Shown here piece by piece: positions 17,152 to 27,041 of a DNA stretch of 64,000 nt (its first letter is position 1; every line of letters begins with the position of its first letter). Where the stretch lies: positions 496,001-560,000 of the forward strand of contig JAUSND010000016.1 in assembly GCA_030646295.1 (NCBI GenBank), given 5' to 3'. The position numbers and the translations under genes were made by a program. This DNA comes from Moraxellaceae bacterium (GTDB lineage: Bacteria > Pseudomonadota > Gammaproteobacteria > Pseudomonadales > Moraxellaceae). The notes under the pieces were generated by a model. That model did not search any database. It saw only the letters and a list, made by a program, of their open reading frames with translations, and was not told where the DNA came from.

Positions 17152-18600
17152 TTATTTACTTCCTTGATCAACACGAGTGCTAAATATCATGCAACTAGTG
17201 TCTTTGCCTTTACGCGGATAGCCATCCCAGTCATAGACAAACAGGTAGCCAGGAAATAATGCACTATCACATAGCACGCGATAATCCAGTGCACGGGCAG
17301 GAAATACCTGAGTCACGCTGTGACCAGAAATACTCCAACGTGCTTTTGCCTTGGCAAAGTCATCAAAGAAATAAGGCTCAACACCTGAATAACCAAAAGA
17401 AACCGTGGCATCAGCAGGCAAACCAGCAATAAAGGTACGTACCCGCTTGATTTCATGCGGCGCCAGGAAGTCACGCGACAACATGGACAGGCGCGGCTTG
17501 AGTGAATCGAACTCAAGAGTACTGCGGTTGACGTAGTGACCCAACTGGTAGAGCAAACAGCCGGCAATCAGCGTACAGCCTACACGCCACCAGGTCTTGC
17601 CAAGTACGGCTGTACTAGCCAGCACGCCCAGCAGCAGCAACCAGAAGCCGAAGTTGTAGGCAAAGTAGTACCACATATTGTGGCCGTTCAGAGTCATCGC
17701 GATAAAGGCAACGCCATATAGCGACAACATGGCCTCAGCACCCAGACGGCGATGTACAATCAACTGCAAGAAAGGAATCAACAGAATGAGGCCCAGCAAC
17801 GACCAGCCCTCACGCCCTCCCATCACCGGCGATCCAAGTTTGTATGCAAACTGGAACTGCATGTCACTCAAGAAACCATGAATATGCTTTATAACGAACA
17901 GTCCATACCCAGCCAAGGCCAGAGCAGCAATGACCAGCGCAAGCAACTCCCCTGGTCCGATGCTCAACGTTTCGCGGCGCAGGATTTTCCACAGCACTAA
18001 AACCGCATAGGGCAGCAGGAAGTACACGGCGTTGTAATGCACGGTCGCGCCCAGCAACACCAGCGCCAGGCCAAGGCCATATTTGTCACGTAGCGCGGCC
18101 AGCAGCGAGAGCAGAAAGATCAATGTGTATAATCCTTCCATCCGAGCTATGTTGGAGATTGCCAGCGAATAGGGAGAGAGGAAGGCTGCCAGCATCAATA
18201 CCAGTCCAACGTTTTGGCGCCACCCCTTCAACGTCGAACGAACGATAGCCATCCCGATGCCAAACGCACCCAGATATAACAAGCAGGAGACCCAGCGGGA
18301 TATTTCGAAGCTGTAACCGAACAGCTTGTAGACCGCTGCCAGCATCAGCATGTATCCGGGCGGCATCCACATCACTACACGCTCGGAGTTGAGTCCATAG
18401 ACATAAAAACTGCCTGTACGGCTGAACTCAAATGCCTGAGCGATAAATGCTGTTTCATCGTTCCATGGAATCGGAAACTCAAAGCCCAGCCAAATCCGGA
18501 TGAATAGCACTACAGCAGCCACCAGCGCTGCACAGGCTAACATAGGCCAATGCAATCGGGCGAAAGCGAGGGCGCGACTCCGATAAAGAACAGTGGGCAT
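17152..18600 (-). CDS. GT-C / GT39-like membrane glycosyltransferase
   Basis: 482 residues, about eleven hydrophobic segments. The first loop has the acidic D48-E49 (WNDETAFIAQA) and MPPGYML, which is typical of the PMT/ArnT-like branch of GT-C enzymes that use lipid-phosphate sugars on the outer face of the inner membrane. The C-terminal 100 residues are more soluble, with a run of Cys, Asp and Tyr. Its stop directly abuts the start of the AftB-like gene (17151/17152), so they are in one operon. Sugar and acceptor cannot be told. Confidence 0.75.
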   Translation of the reverse strand: MPTVLYRSRALAFARLHWPMLACAALVAAVVLFIRIWLGFEFPIPWNDETAFIAQAFEFSRTGSFYVYGLNSERVVMWMPPGYMLMLAAVYKLFGYSFEISRWVSCLLYLGAFGIGMAIVRSTLKGWRQNVGLVLMLAAFLSPYSLAISNIARMEGLYTLIFLLSLLAALRDKYGLGLALVLLGATVHYNAVYFLLPYAVLVLWKILRRETLSIGPGELLALVIAALALAGYGLFVIKHIHGFLSDMQFQFAYKLGSPVMGGREGWSLLGLILLIPFLQLIVHRRLGAEAMLSLYGVAFIAMTLNGHNMWYYFAYNFGFWLLLLGVLASTAVLGKTWWRVGCTLIAGCLLYQLGHYVNRSTLEFDSLKPRLSMLSRDFLAPHEIKRVRTFIAGLPADATVSFGYSGVEPYFFDDFAKAKARWSISGHSVTQVFPARALDYRVLCDSALFPGYLFVYDWDGYPRKGKDTSCMIFSTRVDQGSK

Positions 18601-18617
18601 TAAATTGATCCTTGGGC

Positions 18618-19451
18618 CTATTCGGGTTTACGCGCAATAATCGCCTGGCTTTTCGGCATAGCTTCATCCAACGCCTTCTTGATGCGCGGACCGTCAGGCA
18701 TCGACAGCAGCATGTTCCAGGTATGAGTCCAGCTATCTAGCAATGGATGCCAAGGCGGTGAGAGATCCTGCTTGCAAGCCCAGAACAAAAACCACCAGAT
18801 CGACCAGTAGAAGCCATAATCGGCACGACGCTCAATGATGAGACCTGCATCGATAATCAGCTGTTCGAACTCATCACGCTGAAATACGCGGATATGGTTA
18901 GGGGCTTCAAAATAGGCAGAAGGCGCAAGCTTTTTCTGCACACTTTCGCCAAGAGGATCTGGCACGGTCAAAAGGAACTGTGCACCCGGACGCGCTACAC
19001 GCACAAGCTCGGCCATGAACTGAGCCGGGTCTGCCACATGCTCAAGAACCTCCATGGCAATGATCTTGTTAGCTCGCCCATCTGGCAACGGAATAGGATT
19101 CGCATCTGTAACCAGGGGTAGGACAGCGCGCGCAGGTGATTGCTTGAGCATCGCCTCGACTGCCGCAACCTTCACGGCATCAATATCTGCGAAAATCACC
19201 TCTGCTCCACGCTCTGCACAGAACTGAGCAAAAGGTCCATCGCCACAGCCGATATCAAGAACCGTATCTTCGGCATTGATCGGAAAGCCCTCAAACAGTT
19301 CGCCGCTGTCGCGGTGGAACCAGCCGCTAAGATAGGCGTCAGTCAGCGTCGAGTTATCGGGTATTGCCTGGACATTTTGTGCTGACGCCACAGGTAAAGA
19401 CATTGGCTCGGCAGTAGCTGAGTGGATAAACCGTTTCAATCGTTGCAGCAT
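18618..19451 (-). CDS. Class I SAM-dependent methyltransferase (paralog 1)
   Basis: 277 residues. SAM-binding motif I is VLDIGCGDGPF near residue 75, an acidic FADID end of strand 2 follows, then IIAMEVLEHV, the usual motif II region. It shares with the next gene the SGW segment, the GFPI segment ahead of motif I, a PNHIRVF/PNHIHVF block and the C-terminal PKSQ-IIARKP ending, so the two are tandem paralogs that later diverged. In an ABC-dependent O-polysaccharide cluster, methyltransferases of this kind often methylate the non-reducing end and stop chain growth. That role here is inferred from context. Confidence 0.85.
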   Translation of the reverse strand: MLQRLKRFIHSATAEPMSLPVASAQNVQAIPDNSTLTDAYLSGWFHRDSGELFEGFPINAEDTVLDIGCGDGPFAQFCAERGAEVIFADIDAVKVAAVEAMLKQSPARAVLPLVTDANPIPLPDGRANKIIAMEVLEHVADPAQFMAELVRVARPGAQFLLTVPDPLGESVQKKLAPSAYFEAPNHIRVFQRDEFEQLIIDAGLIIERRADYGFYWSIWWFLFWACKQDLSPPWHPLLDSWTHTWNMLLSMPDGPRIKKALDEAMPKSQAIIARKPE

Positions 19452-19509
19452 TCTGACATTCCCTGGTAAACATATTCATTACAGTGACGATGGCTCGCTG
19501 GTAAAACGG

Positions 19510-20394
19510 TCATGCTGGCTTGCGTGCGATGATCACCTGACTTTTTGGCAACAACTGATCCAGTGCCCGCTTCATTGGTGCAGCCTCGGGCATCTTGATT
19601 ACCTGATGCCAAAGCCTGGCCCAATCATTCAGTAACGGTGGGTACGGTGGTTGCACTACGTCGTGTGAGACTCCTTCCAGTTTTAAACCAGAGTGTCTGG
19701 CCAGACTCCAGTAGAGAAACATCCAGAAGGTCCAGAAGAAGCCAAAACTGTCCCGGCTGACGATCTCCAGACCTGCATCACTCACCAGACAGCCAAACTC
19801 TTCTCGCGTGAAAACATGAATATGATTGGGGCGTTCGAAGTAGTATGCAGGGGCAAAGCCCTTTTGCATGTTTTCGCCAACCGGATCTGGCACTGCGAGC
19901 AAATACAATGCCCCTGGCTGCCCCACGCGTGTGAGCTCGCGTAAAAAGGCAGCTGGATCTTCGACGTGCTCAAGCACTTCCATCGAAATCACCCTTGACA
20001 TGCTGGCATCTGCAACCGGCAGCGGCAGGCTATCAGAAACAAAACCCTCAGCATGGCGCGCTGGCGTTTGTGCAACCCTGGCTCTTAGTGCCTCTATCTT
20101 CTCGGCGACCACATCGGTAAACACCACATGTGCCCCCCGGTTGGCACAGAAGAGTGTCGCACCTCCAGCTCCGCATCCAACGTCCAGCACCGAGTCAGCA
20201 GCGCTTACAGGGAAGCCCTTGAACAGCTCATTACTTTCGTTCTGGTACCAACCGCTCTGCACTGCATCAACAAGACCGCAATCACGTGAATCTACAAAAT
20301 CCGGCTGGCTGGACACTTCCTGCCAGATATCATCTGTCGTACGAGGATCATTTTCCATCCCGGCCAGGCGGCGAAACAAATCGAACTGATTCAT
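19510..20394 (-). CDS. Class I SAM-dependent methyltransferase (paralog 2)
   Basis: 294 residues. Motif I VLDVGCGAGG lies near residue 70, followed by VVFTDV and VISMEVLEHVEDP. Clear paralog of the gene just downstream (58 bp away), see shared blocks named there. The start ATG overlaps the stop of the upstream glycosyltransferase gene by 4 bases. A sugar O-methyltransferase acting on the rhamnan is probable; whether the two paralogs methylate different positions cannot be read from the sequence. Confidence 0.85.
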   Translation of the reverse strand: MNQFDLFRRLAGMENDPRTTDDIWQEVSSQPDFVDSRDCGLVDAVQSGWYQNESNELFKGFPVSAADSVLDVGCGAGGATLFCANRGAHVVFTDVVAEKIEALRARVAQTPARHAEGFVSDSLPLPVADASMSRVISMEVLEHVEDPAAFLRELTRVGQPGALYLLAVPDPVGENMQKGFAPAYYFERPNHIHVFTREEFGCLVSDAGLEIVSRDSFGFFWTFWMFLYWSLARHSGLKLEGVSHDVVQPPYPPLLNDWARLWHQVIKMPEAAPMKRALDQLLPKSQVIIARKPA

Positions 20395-21965
20395 TGACTG
20401 ATCACCTTATCAAGACTCAGAAAATCCCGTAATTTCTCCATGGCAACCGTCTGTGAACAGTGCCACCTCATCCGCTCAATGGCAGCAGCCGACATTTTTT
20501 CATACCGTGATGGATCATCTCTCACGCACTGATAAGCCGCCCTGTAGGCATCAACCAGTGAAGACCAGTCAATTTGATGCCGCAAGGTTCGATAGGCCAG
20601 GCGCGGGTCGTGTGACCATGCCGTAGCGTCCAGCCAGCTATCAACGACAAATGCGACATCATCATCAATGTAATCGAGCATTGCCGAATGCCGGGGTGCA
20701 ACAGCTGGTTTTCCGCATGATAGAAACTCCATAAGCGGCAGGCACTGCCCTTCTCCATGAGATGCATTAACCGCAAATGTACTGGCTAGAATCAGGTTAT
20801 CGAACTCAGCCTTGTCGAGGAAACCCTGAAGCAAAACCACCCGGCATTTGAATTTTGGCATCCGCGCCATGCACATCAGCATGTCATTCAACGCGGACTG
20901 GTACTCGTGATGCCCGAGCTTGAACACCAAAGTAGCATCCGCAACATCTTTAAAAGCGGCGCAAAATGCAGTGAGCATATCGACCCAGTTTTTGCGACCA
21001 TCATAGGGATTAAAAAAAGCGGTGAACACTACGCCAGTCAACTCAAAGCTGCATTCACTCAATGTCCATTCATGCGCCAGTGGCTTGACACCCGATATCG
21101 GCAACGAACCAGGCTCCACCTGATTGCGCGGCTCCAGCCGAGGGCCATCCGGTTCTTTCGCCTCCCCTACCGTCAGGGACTCTTGCCCTGAAGTGACTGC
21201 CGGAACAGGGCGTGGCAGATTGGGGATCAGTTCACAAAGGACACGCAGATACCACTCACTCAAGTAGCGCCGGCTGATCTGCAGCCATGTTTGCCGAGGT
21301 GCCGGAGTACTTCCGGGGAGCACCGCTTTTACATTATGGCTGCCATTTTTAGTAGCCATCCGTGCAGCTGTGACCGCGTTGGCCACTGCGTCTGGGCCAG
21401 GCATATAGTGATCAAGGGCAACATCATGCGTATCCAGCACCACACCCGAATGCACATGGATTTGCACACTCTTGCTCAGTGCCAATACCTTTGGCTGCTC
21501 ACGCAGTGCCTGAAACTTGTCCCATACTGGTGAAGGAATGGAAACAACAGGAAAGGATTCCCCCAGCTCGGCCTTTACCGCCCGGACAGTGAGTCCGGAA
21601 TGGGTAATACCCTTACCGCACTTCTCCAGCACATGACGCCAGTCCTGATTCAGCTCATCCAGCCAATGCTCGTTCGGAATACTATCGAACTCCCAGGCAA
21701 AAACAGGGATGGTTGGACACCGCAGATCGAGAGGGGTTTTCTGCGGCGGAGAAAAGGAGAGAAACAGACACTGCTCACCTGACGCACAAGTGGCATCGTA
21801 TATCGGATCGACTTCGACCTCGGGCCGTTCAACCACCACGACCTCGCCCAGTTGTTTCAGCACTGGCAGGAAATCCCTGAGGACGAAGTAATAACTGTAC
21901 TCGGGTAACCCAAGACTCGTAGCGATGCGTGCGGCACTGACTTCCGAATATATCAGGAACTTCAT
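20391..21965 (-). CDS. GT4-like glycosyltransferase (paralog A)
   Basis: 524 residues, cytoplasmic GT-B fold. The N-terminal half begins MKFLIYSEVSAARIATSL and contains FLSFSPP and PVFAWEFDSIP, both also found in the next gene; the C-terminal half has VFTAFFNPYDGRKNW, LLQGFLDKAEF and ASHGEGQCLPLMEFLSCGKP, the donor-binding E-x7-E region of GT4 enzymes. An insertion of roughly 90 residues (about residues 190-290) separates the halves and is longer than in the paralog. It overlaps both neighbours by 4 bases. Likely adds a sugar to the rhamnan or its cap; P. aeruginosa has similar extra glycosyltransferases next to its own D-rhamnan genes. Confidence 0.85.
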   Translation of the reverse strand: MKFLIYSEVSAARIATSLGLPEYSYYFVLRDFLPVLKQLGEVVVVERPEVEVDPIYDATCASGEQCLFLSFSPPQKTPLDLRCPTIPVFAWEFDSIPNEHWLDELNQDWRHVLEKCGKGITHSGLTVRAVKAELGESFPVVSIPSPVWDKFQALREQPKVLALSKSVQIHVHSGVVLDTHDVALDHYMPGPDAVANAVTAARMATKNGSHNVKAVLPGSTPAPRQTWLQISRRYLSEWYLRVLCELIPNLPRPVPAVTSGQESLTVGEAKEPDGPRLEPRNQVEPGSLPISGVKPLAHEWTLSECSFELTGVVFTAFFNPYDGRKNWVDMLTAFCAAFKDVADATLVFKLGHHEYQSALNDMLMCMARMPKFKCRVVLLQGFLDKAEFDNLILASTFAVNASHGEGQCLPLMEFLSCGKPAVAPRHSAMLDYIDDDVAFVVDSWLDATAWSHDPRLAYRTLRHQIDWSSLVDAYRAAYQCVRDDPSRYEKMSAAAIERMRWHCSQTVAMEKLRDFLSLDKVISQ

Positions 21966-23371
21966 GGCTTCAGGCTCCCGGATGAGCCAGCTGCATTCGC
22001 CAACACTTTGTGCAGGAATGCTTCAAGTGGCTTGCTAACCTGTTCGACCGAGGCAAAGTCATGCATCTGCCGGCAAGCATGCCTTGACATATCCTGATAT
22101 TGCGACGGATTGTCATGGGCCAGTTGATAGCTGCTACGAAATGCCTCCATGAGCGACTGCCAATTAAGCCGATGCCGGTGGGTGTACAACATGCCGGTAG
22201 GGTCATGTGGCCAGCAGGTTGGCTCAAGCGAATATTTGAGCACAAATGCCAATTTGTCATTCAGGTAATCAGCCATGGCGGTGTGATCAGGCGCAATGGC
22301 CGGCTTGCCACTCGCAAGGAACTCCATCAGTGGCAGACACAGCCCTTCACATGACGAGGAGTTCACGTAATAACTGCTGGCACGGATCAACGCCTTGTAT
22401 TGCTCATCCTCAAGAAAGCCGTGTAACACCAGCACCCGGCAGCGGAATGGCGCCAGGCGTGACAAAAGTGTCATTAATACGGTGCGATAAAACTCAAGAT
22501 CGTGATGGGTCATCTTCACAATCAAAGTAGCATCTTCAGTGTTCTTGAAGGCCCAACAAAATGCCGTGATCAGATCAACCCAGTTCTTGCGTCCGTCCGC
22601 GGGGTTGAGCACGGTGGTGTAAACAACACCGCTGACAGCAACAACGGGTGTATCCGCCGGTGCGGATAAGCCCAAATCCCTCAGCCATCCCCTCAGCAGT
22701 GATGCAGTGATTCTCAACGCCCTGTAGTAACTGAGACCAGGAGCAGGCAACGTCTCAGGCAGTGGCTCTTGCGGTACACATTGCTCTGCTTCGGCCTCGG
22801 GTTTGCACACAAGACCATCTGCAGACAGCCCCAGAACCGGACTGTCGATGACTATACCGGCGAACGGGAATTGACGCTCTCCCAGATCAACCGGCCACCC
22901 CTCACGGCTACCGACAGAGGCATACCGATCCCAAATCGGGGCTGGCAGGGGAATAACAGGAAGGCTCCCTTGCATTGCATTATTTACCAGCAGAGCTGTT
23001 TCCTTGCTGGTCGTGATTGCGCCATGGGTATGAGAGAACACATAACGCCAGTCATTACGGGGATCATTATCCCACGCCATGGATGGCAGACTATCGAACT
23101 CCCAGGCGAATACCGAAACCGTTGGGCATGCCAAACCCACAGGAACCTGATGCGGCGGACTGAAACTCAGGAAAACAACCGCCTGCCCTTCTGCATGATA
23201 ACGCGCATGAAGCGATTCTATTTCAGCCACGCTTTTAACCAGCATGACGGTGCCGACGCGCTGAAGTGCCGGCATAAAATCTTTCATCAGGAAAAAATAA
23301 CTGTACTCCGGCTTACCCAGCGCGGCCTGAATATCGGTCTCGTCAATTTTCGAGCTTATCAGAATAATCAC
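21962..23371 (-). CDS. GT4-like glycosyltransferase (paralog B)
   Basis: 469 residues and a tandem paralog of the following gene: shared PEYSYFFLMKDFMPAL, FLSFSPP, VSVFAWEFDSLP, VLNPADGRKNW and SSSCEGLCLPLMEFLASGKP. The start is GTG at 23371 with GAGG 8 bases before it, inside the last codons of wbpZ's reading region, 10 bp after... the wbpZ stop lies at 23382. The 4-base overlap with paralog A indicates coupled translation. Two similar but not identical transferases suggest two different linkages or a heterodimer; the sugar is unknown. Confidence 0.85.
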   Translation of the reverse strand: MIILISSKIDETDIQAALGKPEYSYFFLMKDFMPALQRVGTVMLVKSVAEIESLHARYHAEGQAVVFLSFSPPHQVPVGLACPTVSVFAWEFDSLPSMAWDNDPRNDWRYVFSHTHGAITTSKETALLVNNAMQGSLPVIPLPAPIWDRYASVGSREGWPVDLGERQFPFAGIVIDSPVLGLSADGLVCKPEAEAEQCVPQEPLPETLPAPGLSYYRALRITASLLRGWLRDLGLSAPADTPVVAVSGVVYTTVLNPADGRKNWVDLITAFCWAFKNTEDATLIVKMTHHDLEFYRTVLMTLLSRLAPFRCRVLVLHGFLEDEQYKALIRASSYYVNSSSCEGLCLPLMEFLASGKPAIAPDHTAMADYLNDKLAFVLKYSLEPTCWPHDPTGMLYTHRHRLNWQSLMEAFRSSYQLAHDNPSQYQDMSRHACRQMHDFASVEQVSKPLEAFLHKVLANAAGSSGSLKP

Positions 23372-23381
23372 GAATTCAACC

Positions 23382-24512
23382 TCAACCGACTGACTGGGGA
23401 GAGGCTTGCAACAACTCCCTATACAGTGCAGCCATTTGCCGCCCCATCTGAGCAGCAGTAAACAATTGCTCGTAACGCTGACTGGCTTTCAAACCCATCT
23501 CTCGCGTTATTTCAGGACTCTCCCAGAGGGTGCGCATTGCCTCACGAAAAGCAGGAGGATCACTTGGAGGAACAACCAGACCGGTTTCGCCGTGGATATT
23601 GATATAACTGGTACCTGTACCAATCTCACTGGAGATCATGGGCTTGCCATACATGGCACCTTCCAGCAAGGAAATCCCGAACGCCTCAGAACGCAGATGT
23701 GAGGGAAAGACAATAGCAAGGCATAACTGGAGCAAAGCAACCTTGTCCTCATCACCCAGGGACCCCAGGAAATGAACATTCTCAAGTCCCAGAGCGACTG
23801 CCTGCTCCCGCAACTCGCGCTCCAGCGGACCTGCACCAACGATGACCACCGGATAATCTGTGCCCTGTGCGGCTTCCAGTAAAATATGCAGCCCCTTGTA
23901 ATAACGCATGACGCCTACAAACAAAAAGAAACGACGGCCAAATCGTTTCTCCCACGCTGAAAGGCACCCTTCACTTGGCTCAGGGTAACTACTTTTATCC
24001 AGACCATAAGGAATCACAACAGTTTTATCCCGATATGCCTGGAGTACATCACTGGTTTCAAGGTAATTAGGAGATGCCACAACAATACGATCTGCTCGCC
24101 GCAAGAAAAGATGCATTAACGGCTTATAAAGTCGCAATAATATTTTCTGCCGTACGATATCGGAGTGATAAGTAACTACGATGGGCTTCCTGATGCCAGA
24201 GGCAAAATACACTACATCCATGAATGGCCATGGAAAGTGAAAATTAATAATGTCTGCTTTTTCAGCCAACTCCCTGAACCGGCTGAAAACACTGAGTGAC
24301 AAACCGGTTGAAGCTACTTGCAGATCCAACCTGGCACGATGCACCTTGTGATTACCCACCATTATTTCTGCCGGCTCAGGATGAGCACTCAGTGTTAACA
24401 CCTCATGCTCAATTCCTTGTGAGCTACCAGATTGGCACAACTGGTAAATCACCTGTTCGATTCCACCCATAGACTCTGGCAGATAGGCCTTGAAAAAATG
24501 CAGAACGCGCAT
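23382..24512 (-). CDS. wbpZ: WbpZ-like D-rhamnosyltransferase (GT4)
   Basis: 376 residues, GT-B fold. N terminus MRVLHFFKAYLPESMGGIEQ with the GG-E acceptor loop of GT4; C-terminal donor site includes FPSHLRSEAFGISLLEGA and SEIGTGTSYIN. The gene sits in the eighth place of the rmd-gmd-wbpW-wzm-wzt-wbpX-wbpY-wbpZ order known from the common polysaccharide antigen operon of P. aeruginosa, where WbpZ adds the first D-rhamnose to the lipid-linked primer. The start ATG overlaps the wbpY stop by 1 base (TGATG). Assignment rests on synteny plus length (about 380 in P. aeruginosa). Confidence 0.85.
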   Translation of the reverse strand: MRVLHFFKAYLPESMGGIEQVIYQLCQSGSSQGIEHEVLTLSAHPEPAEIMVGNHKVHRARLDLQVASTGLSLSVFSRFRELAEKADIINFHFPWPFMDVVYFASGIRKPIVVTYHSDIVRQKILLRLYKPLMHLFLRRADRIVVASPNYLETSDVLQAYRDKTVVIPYGLDKSSYPEPSEGCLSAWEKRFGRRFFLFVGVMRYYKGLHILLEAAQGTDYPVVIVGAGPLERELREQAVALGLENVHFLGSLGDEDKVALLQLCLAIVFPSHLRSEAFGISLLEGAMYGKPMISSEIGTGTSYINIHGETGLVVPPSDPPAFREAMRTLWESPEITREMGLKASQRYEQLFTAAQMGRQMAALYRELLQASPQSVG

Positions 24513-25642
24513 CAGAACCCCACTACCTGCTGGTAAACATTAGCTGTGATCTTCGCACAACGTTGCCATGAAAAATTTTTAGCCTGTAACAAACCTGCAT
24601 CACTGTGTTTTTGCCAATGGCTCGGGTCTTCTATCAGCTGCTGCATTGCGTCCGAACATGCCCGGTCATCATCTGGTCCAATATATATGCCTGCAGGACC
24701 AGCCAGCTCAGGCAATGCCGCACAGTTACTCACTACAACCGGAACACCACTTGCCATTGATTCCAGTACAGGCAGCCCAAAACCTTCATAAACAGATGGA
24801 AACAGCAACAAACGCGCCCCTGCAACGAGGTGGGCCAGCGTCATGTCATCCTGATAGCCAAGCAGGCGTATGCTTTCATCAGAAAGTGCACGCTGCAGTG
24901 GATCAGCCAGCTGCTCATGCCGCCACCCCATCATTCCAGCAATTACCAATGGGTATTGCTGACGCATTGCAGCTGGAAGTTGATCGTATGCGCGCAGGGC
25001 GAGTTGCAGATTCTTTCGTGGCTCCAGAGTACCTACGCATAAAATGTACTTGCCAGGCTGCAAACCAAGCTGCCCCAGATACGGGATCAATTGCTCATTT
25101 GTTCTAGGGTGAAAGCGCGAAGCGTAGCCCAATGGAGCAACCACTATCTTCTCGGCTGGTATTCCATAATATCTGCAGGCCTCTTCACCAATGAACGCAG
25201 AATCAACCAGAATCCGCCTCGCGCGTGATATTCCACCTGTAACATGACGTTCAATTGCAGCAACCCGGTCAGCTGGCTGCGTATGTCTGTAATGAACATG
25301 CGAAAGATCGTGCAGTGTCATCACCATTGGCCCATCAAACTCGAATGGCCAGAGGCTTGGCTCATGGTAAAGGTCTGCTCCGGTACTGCCCCTGGAGAAC
25401 CGATTCTGCTCTACAAGTCTGCGCAAAGCATAGGCATCCGGAACCACTTGCTTTATGAACTTGCTGAGTGCGGAGTAGCCCGGCAAGGCTGTAGCCGGCA
25501 AATCACTTCCCCAGCTCCACCCATTAAAAAGCTGCAACTCAAGCTCAGGATACTCTGATAAAGCCAGCACCAGTTCAGCCAAATAATGACCAATTCCCGT
25601 GCGCGGGGCCCTCAGGACTGTAGCGTTAAGTGCAATCCGCAT
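24512..25642 (-). CDS. wbpY: WbpY-like D-rhamnosyltransferase (GT4)
   Basis: 376 residues, GT4. Starts MRIALNATVLRAPRTGIGHY, with the G-x-G-x-Y acceptor loop; C-terminal CVGTLEPRKNL, LLFPSVYEGFGLPVLE (E-x7-E motif) and NCAALPELAG are all intact. In P. aeruginosa WbpY adds alpha-1,3-linked D-rhamnose to the growing rhamnan. The start at 25642 is preferred over an in-frame Met further upstream because it matches the family N terminus, has AGGG before it and does not overlap wbpX. Position in the operon supports the name. Confidence 0.85.
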   Translation of the reverse strand: MRIALNATVLRAPRTGIGHYLAELVLALSEYPELELQLFNGWSWGSDLPATALPGYSALSKFIKQVVPDAYALRRLVEQNRFSRGSTGADLYHEPSLWPFEFDGPMVMTLHDLSHVHYRHTQPADRVAAIERHVTGGISRARRILVDSAFIGEEACRYYGIPAEKIVVAPLGYASRFHPRTNEQLIPYLGQLGLQPGKYILCVGTLEPRKNLQLALRAYDQLPAAMRQQYPLVIAGMMGWRHEQLADPLQRALSDESIRLLGYQDDMTLAHLVAGARLLLFPSVYEGFGLPVLESMASGVPVVVSNCAALPELAGPAGIYIGPDDDRACSDAMQQLIEDPSHWQKHSDAGLLQAKNFSWQRCAKITANVYQQVVGF

Positions 25643-25652
25643 TGGCTTTGCC

Positions 25653-27020
25653 CTATACCTGATCTGGCGGTGCAGTGGTGCGTGACTGCAATCCGTCAAG
25701 AATGCCGCCAATCAACTGCCCACTAGCCTCTTTCCAGCCTATCCAGTGCCACGCTTCAACCGGGCGGTTTGCCGGGAATACGCCGCTCGACTCGAACGCC
25801 TGCACAAGGTTAACCAGTGACTGAGTGGAGCCAAGATCAAAATAGGCCATGAAATCACTCCCGACTTCGCGAAACACTGGAATATCACTAGCCATGACTG
25901 GCAGGCCCCGCTGCATGGCCTCAACCAGAGGCAAACCGAAGCCCTCTACGTACGATGGGAAAACCAATGCCCTTGCATTGGCATAGGCATACTCAAGGCC
26001 AGTGTCATTCAGTTTGTTGAACATGAAAAGGCGGCGGCCGAGCTCGGGATGGTTTTTGATCCTTTTCACAAGCTTTTCGCACTTCCACCCCACCTTGCCA
26101 ATCACGCACAAACGAACATTACTGCCTTGCTTCCAGAGCTGTTCAAATGCATCCAGCAGATAGGTGTGATTCTTGCGCGGCTCAATCGTGCTGACCATCA
26201 GATAGACTGGAGCCGGATCAAGAAACATTTTGCCCAGACCAGCATCCGGATCCGATTCACCATTGACCAGATCAAGCTCGGATCCCAAATGAAAATAACC
26301 ATGCCACCGTTTTTTTGCCTCAACCGGACCAAGCCTGTTCTCAAGCTCGACAGCCACTTGCTCACTGATGGTTTTAGAAATAGCCATAAAGCCATCAGCT
26401 GTTTTTGCAATCCAGTCAAACCACTGATCAAACACCTTGACCAGTCCCTCATGACAAAACTGTGGGTGCGTCAGAGGGATAAGATCATAGATGACAGAAA
26501 CAATCCCGACCCCTTCACTTTTCAGTTTCTCTGCCAGCGGAAAGAAATCCTCATGCCAGGACGAGTCAAGCAAGACAAGCTGATCACCCTTGGTGACCTG
26601 GAGTGGTATGGCCCGCTTAGGAATGGATGTATCCTGACGATTCAACCATTCCAATGTACGCAGAGGAATCAGTAATGCCAGGCTGGCCAACCTGCATGAC
26701 CAGAACAACAATCGCCGCGCGACAAGAGAGGAATTAAACGGGCGTAGCCGCTCCAATCTGGAATGGTACCACCAGTACCGATTACGAAGATGGTCCAGTT
26801 TTACAATCCATGCCTGACGAAAAGTCGCACTCATGCTTAATTTCAATGGCGCCAGGCTTAACACCTGATAAAGCTTGCCATCATTCATCATGACTGGCAC
26901 GCACTCCACCTCAGGAGAGTCTGTCATTAACTCCCGAATAATATTGCGCACGACTCGCTGAATACCAGAGTTATCCTTTGGATGCTCATAAACATAAGTA
27001 CATTCAATCAGAAAACGCAT
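25653..27020 (-). CDS. wbpX: WbpX-like D-rhamnosyltransferase (GT4)
   Basis: 455 residues, close to the P. aeruginosa WbpX length of about 460. Begins MRFLIECTYVYEHPKDNSG, a WbpX-like N terminus with GIQRVVRNI; the C-terminal half holds MVSTIEPRKNH, VFPSYVEGFGLPLVE and SDIPVFREVG, the standard GT4 donor site. WbpX is thought to add the alpha-1,2-linked D-rhamnose of the common polysaccharide antigen repeat. It follows wzt by 21 bp and precedes wbpY by 10 bp. Confidence 0.87.
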   Translation of the reverse strand: MRFLIECTYVYEHPKDNSGIQRVVRNIIRELMTDSPEVECVPVMMNDGKLYQVLSLAPLKLSMSATFRQAWIVKLDHLRNRYWWYHSRLERLRPFNSSLVARRLLFWSCRLASLALLIPLRTLEWLNRQDTSIPKRAIPLQVTKGDQLVLLDSSWHEDFFPLAEKLKSEGVGIVSVIYDLIPLTHPQFCHEGLVKVFDQWFDWIAKTADGFMAISKTISEQVAVELENRLGPVEAKKRWHGYFHLGSELDLVNGESDPDAGLGKMFLDPAPVYLMVSTIEPRKNHTYLLDAFEQLWKQGSNVRLCVIGKVGWKCEKLVKRIKNHPELGRRLFMFNKLNDTGLEYAYANARALVFPSYVEGFGLPLVEAMQRGLPVMASDIPVFREVGSDFMAYFDLGSTQSLVNLVQAFESSGVFPANRPVEAWHWIGWKEASGQLIGGILDGLQSRTTAPPDQV

Positions 27021-27041
27021 AGCACTCTCTTTAAACCCCGA

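Noticed and set aside
22769-23461. 230-codon plus-strand frame opposite glycosyltransferase paralog B
   Set aside because: Antisense to a well-supported gene; composition not protein-like.
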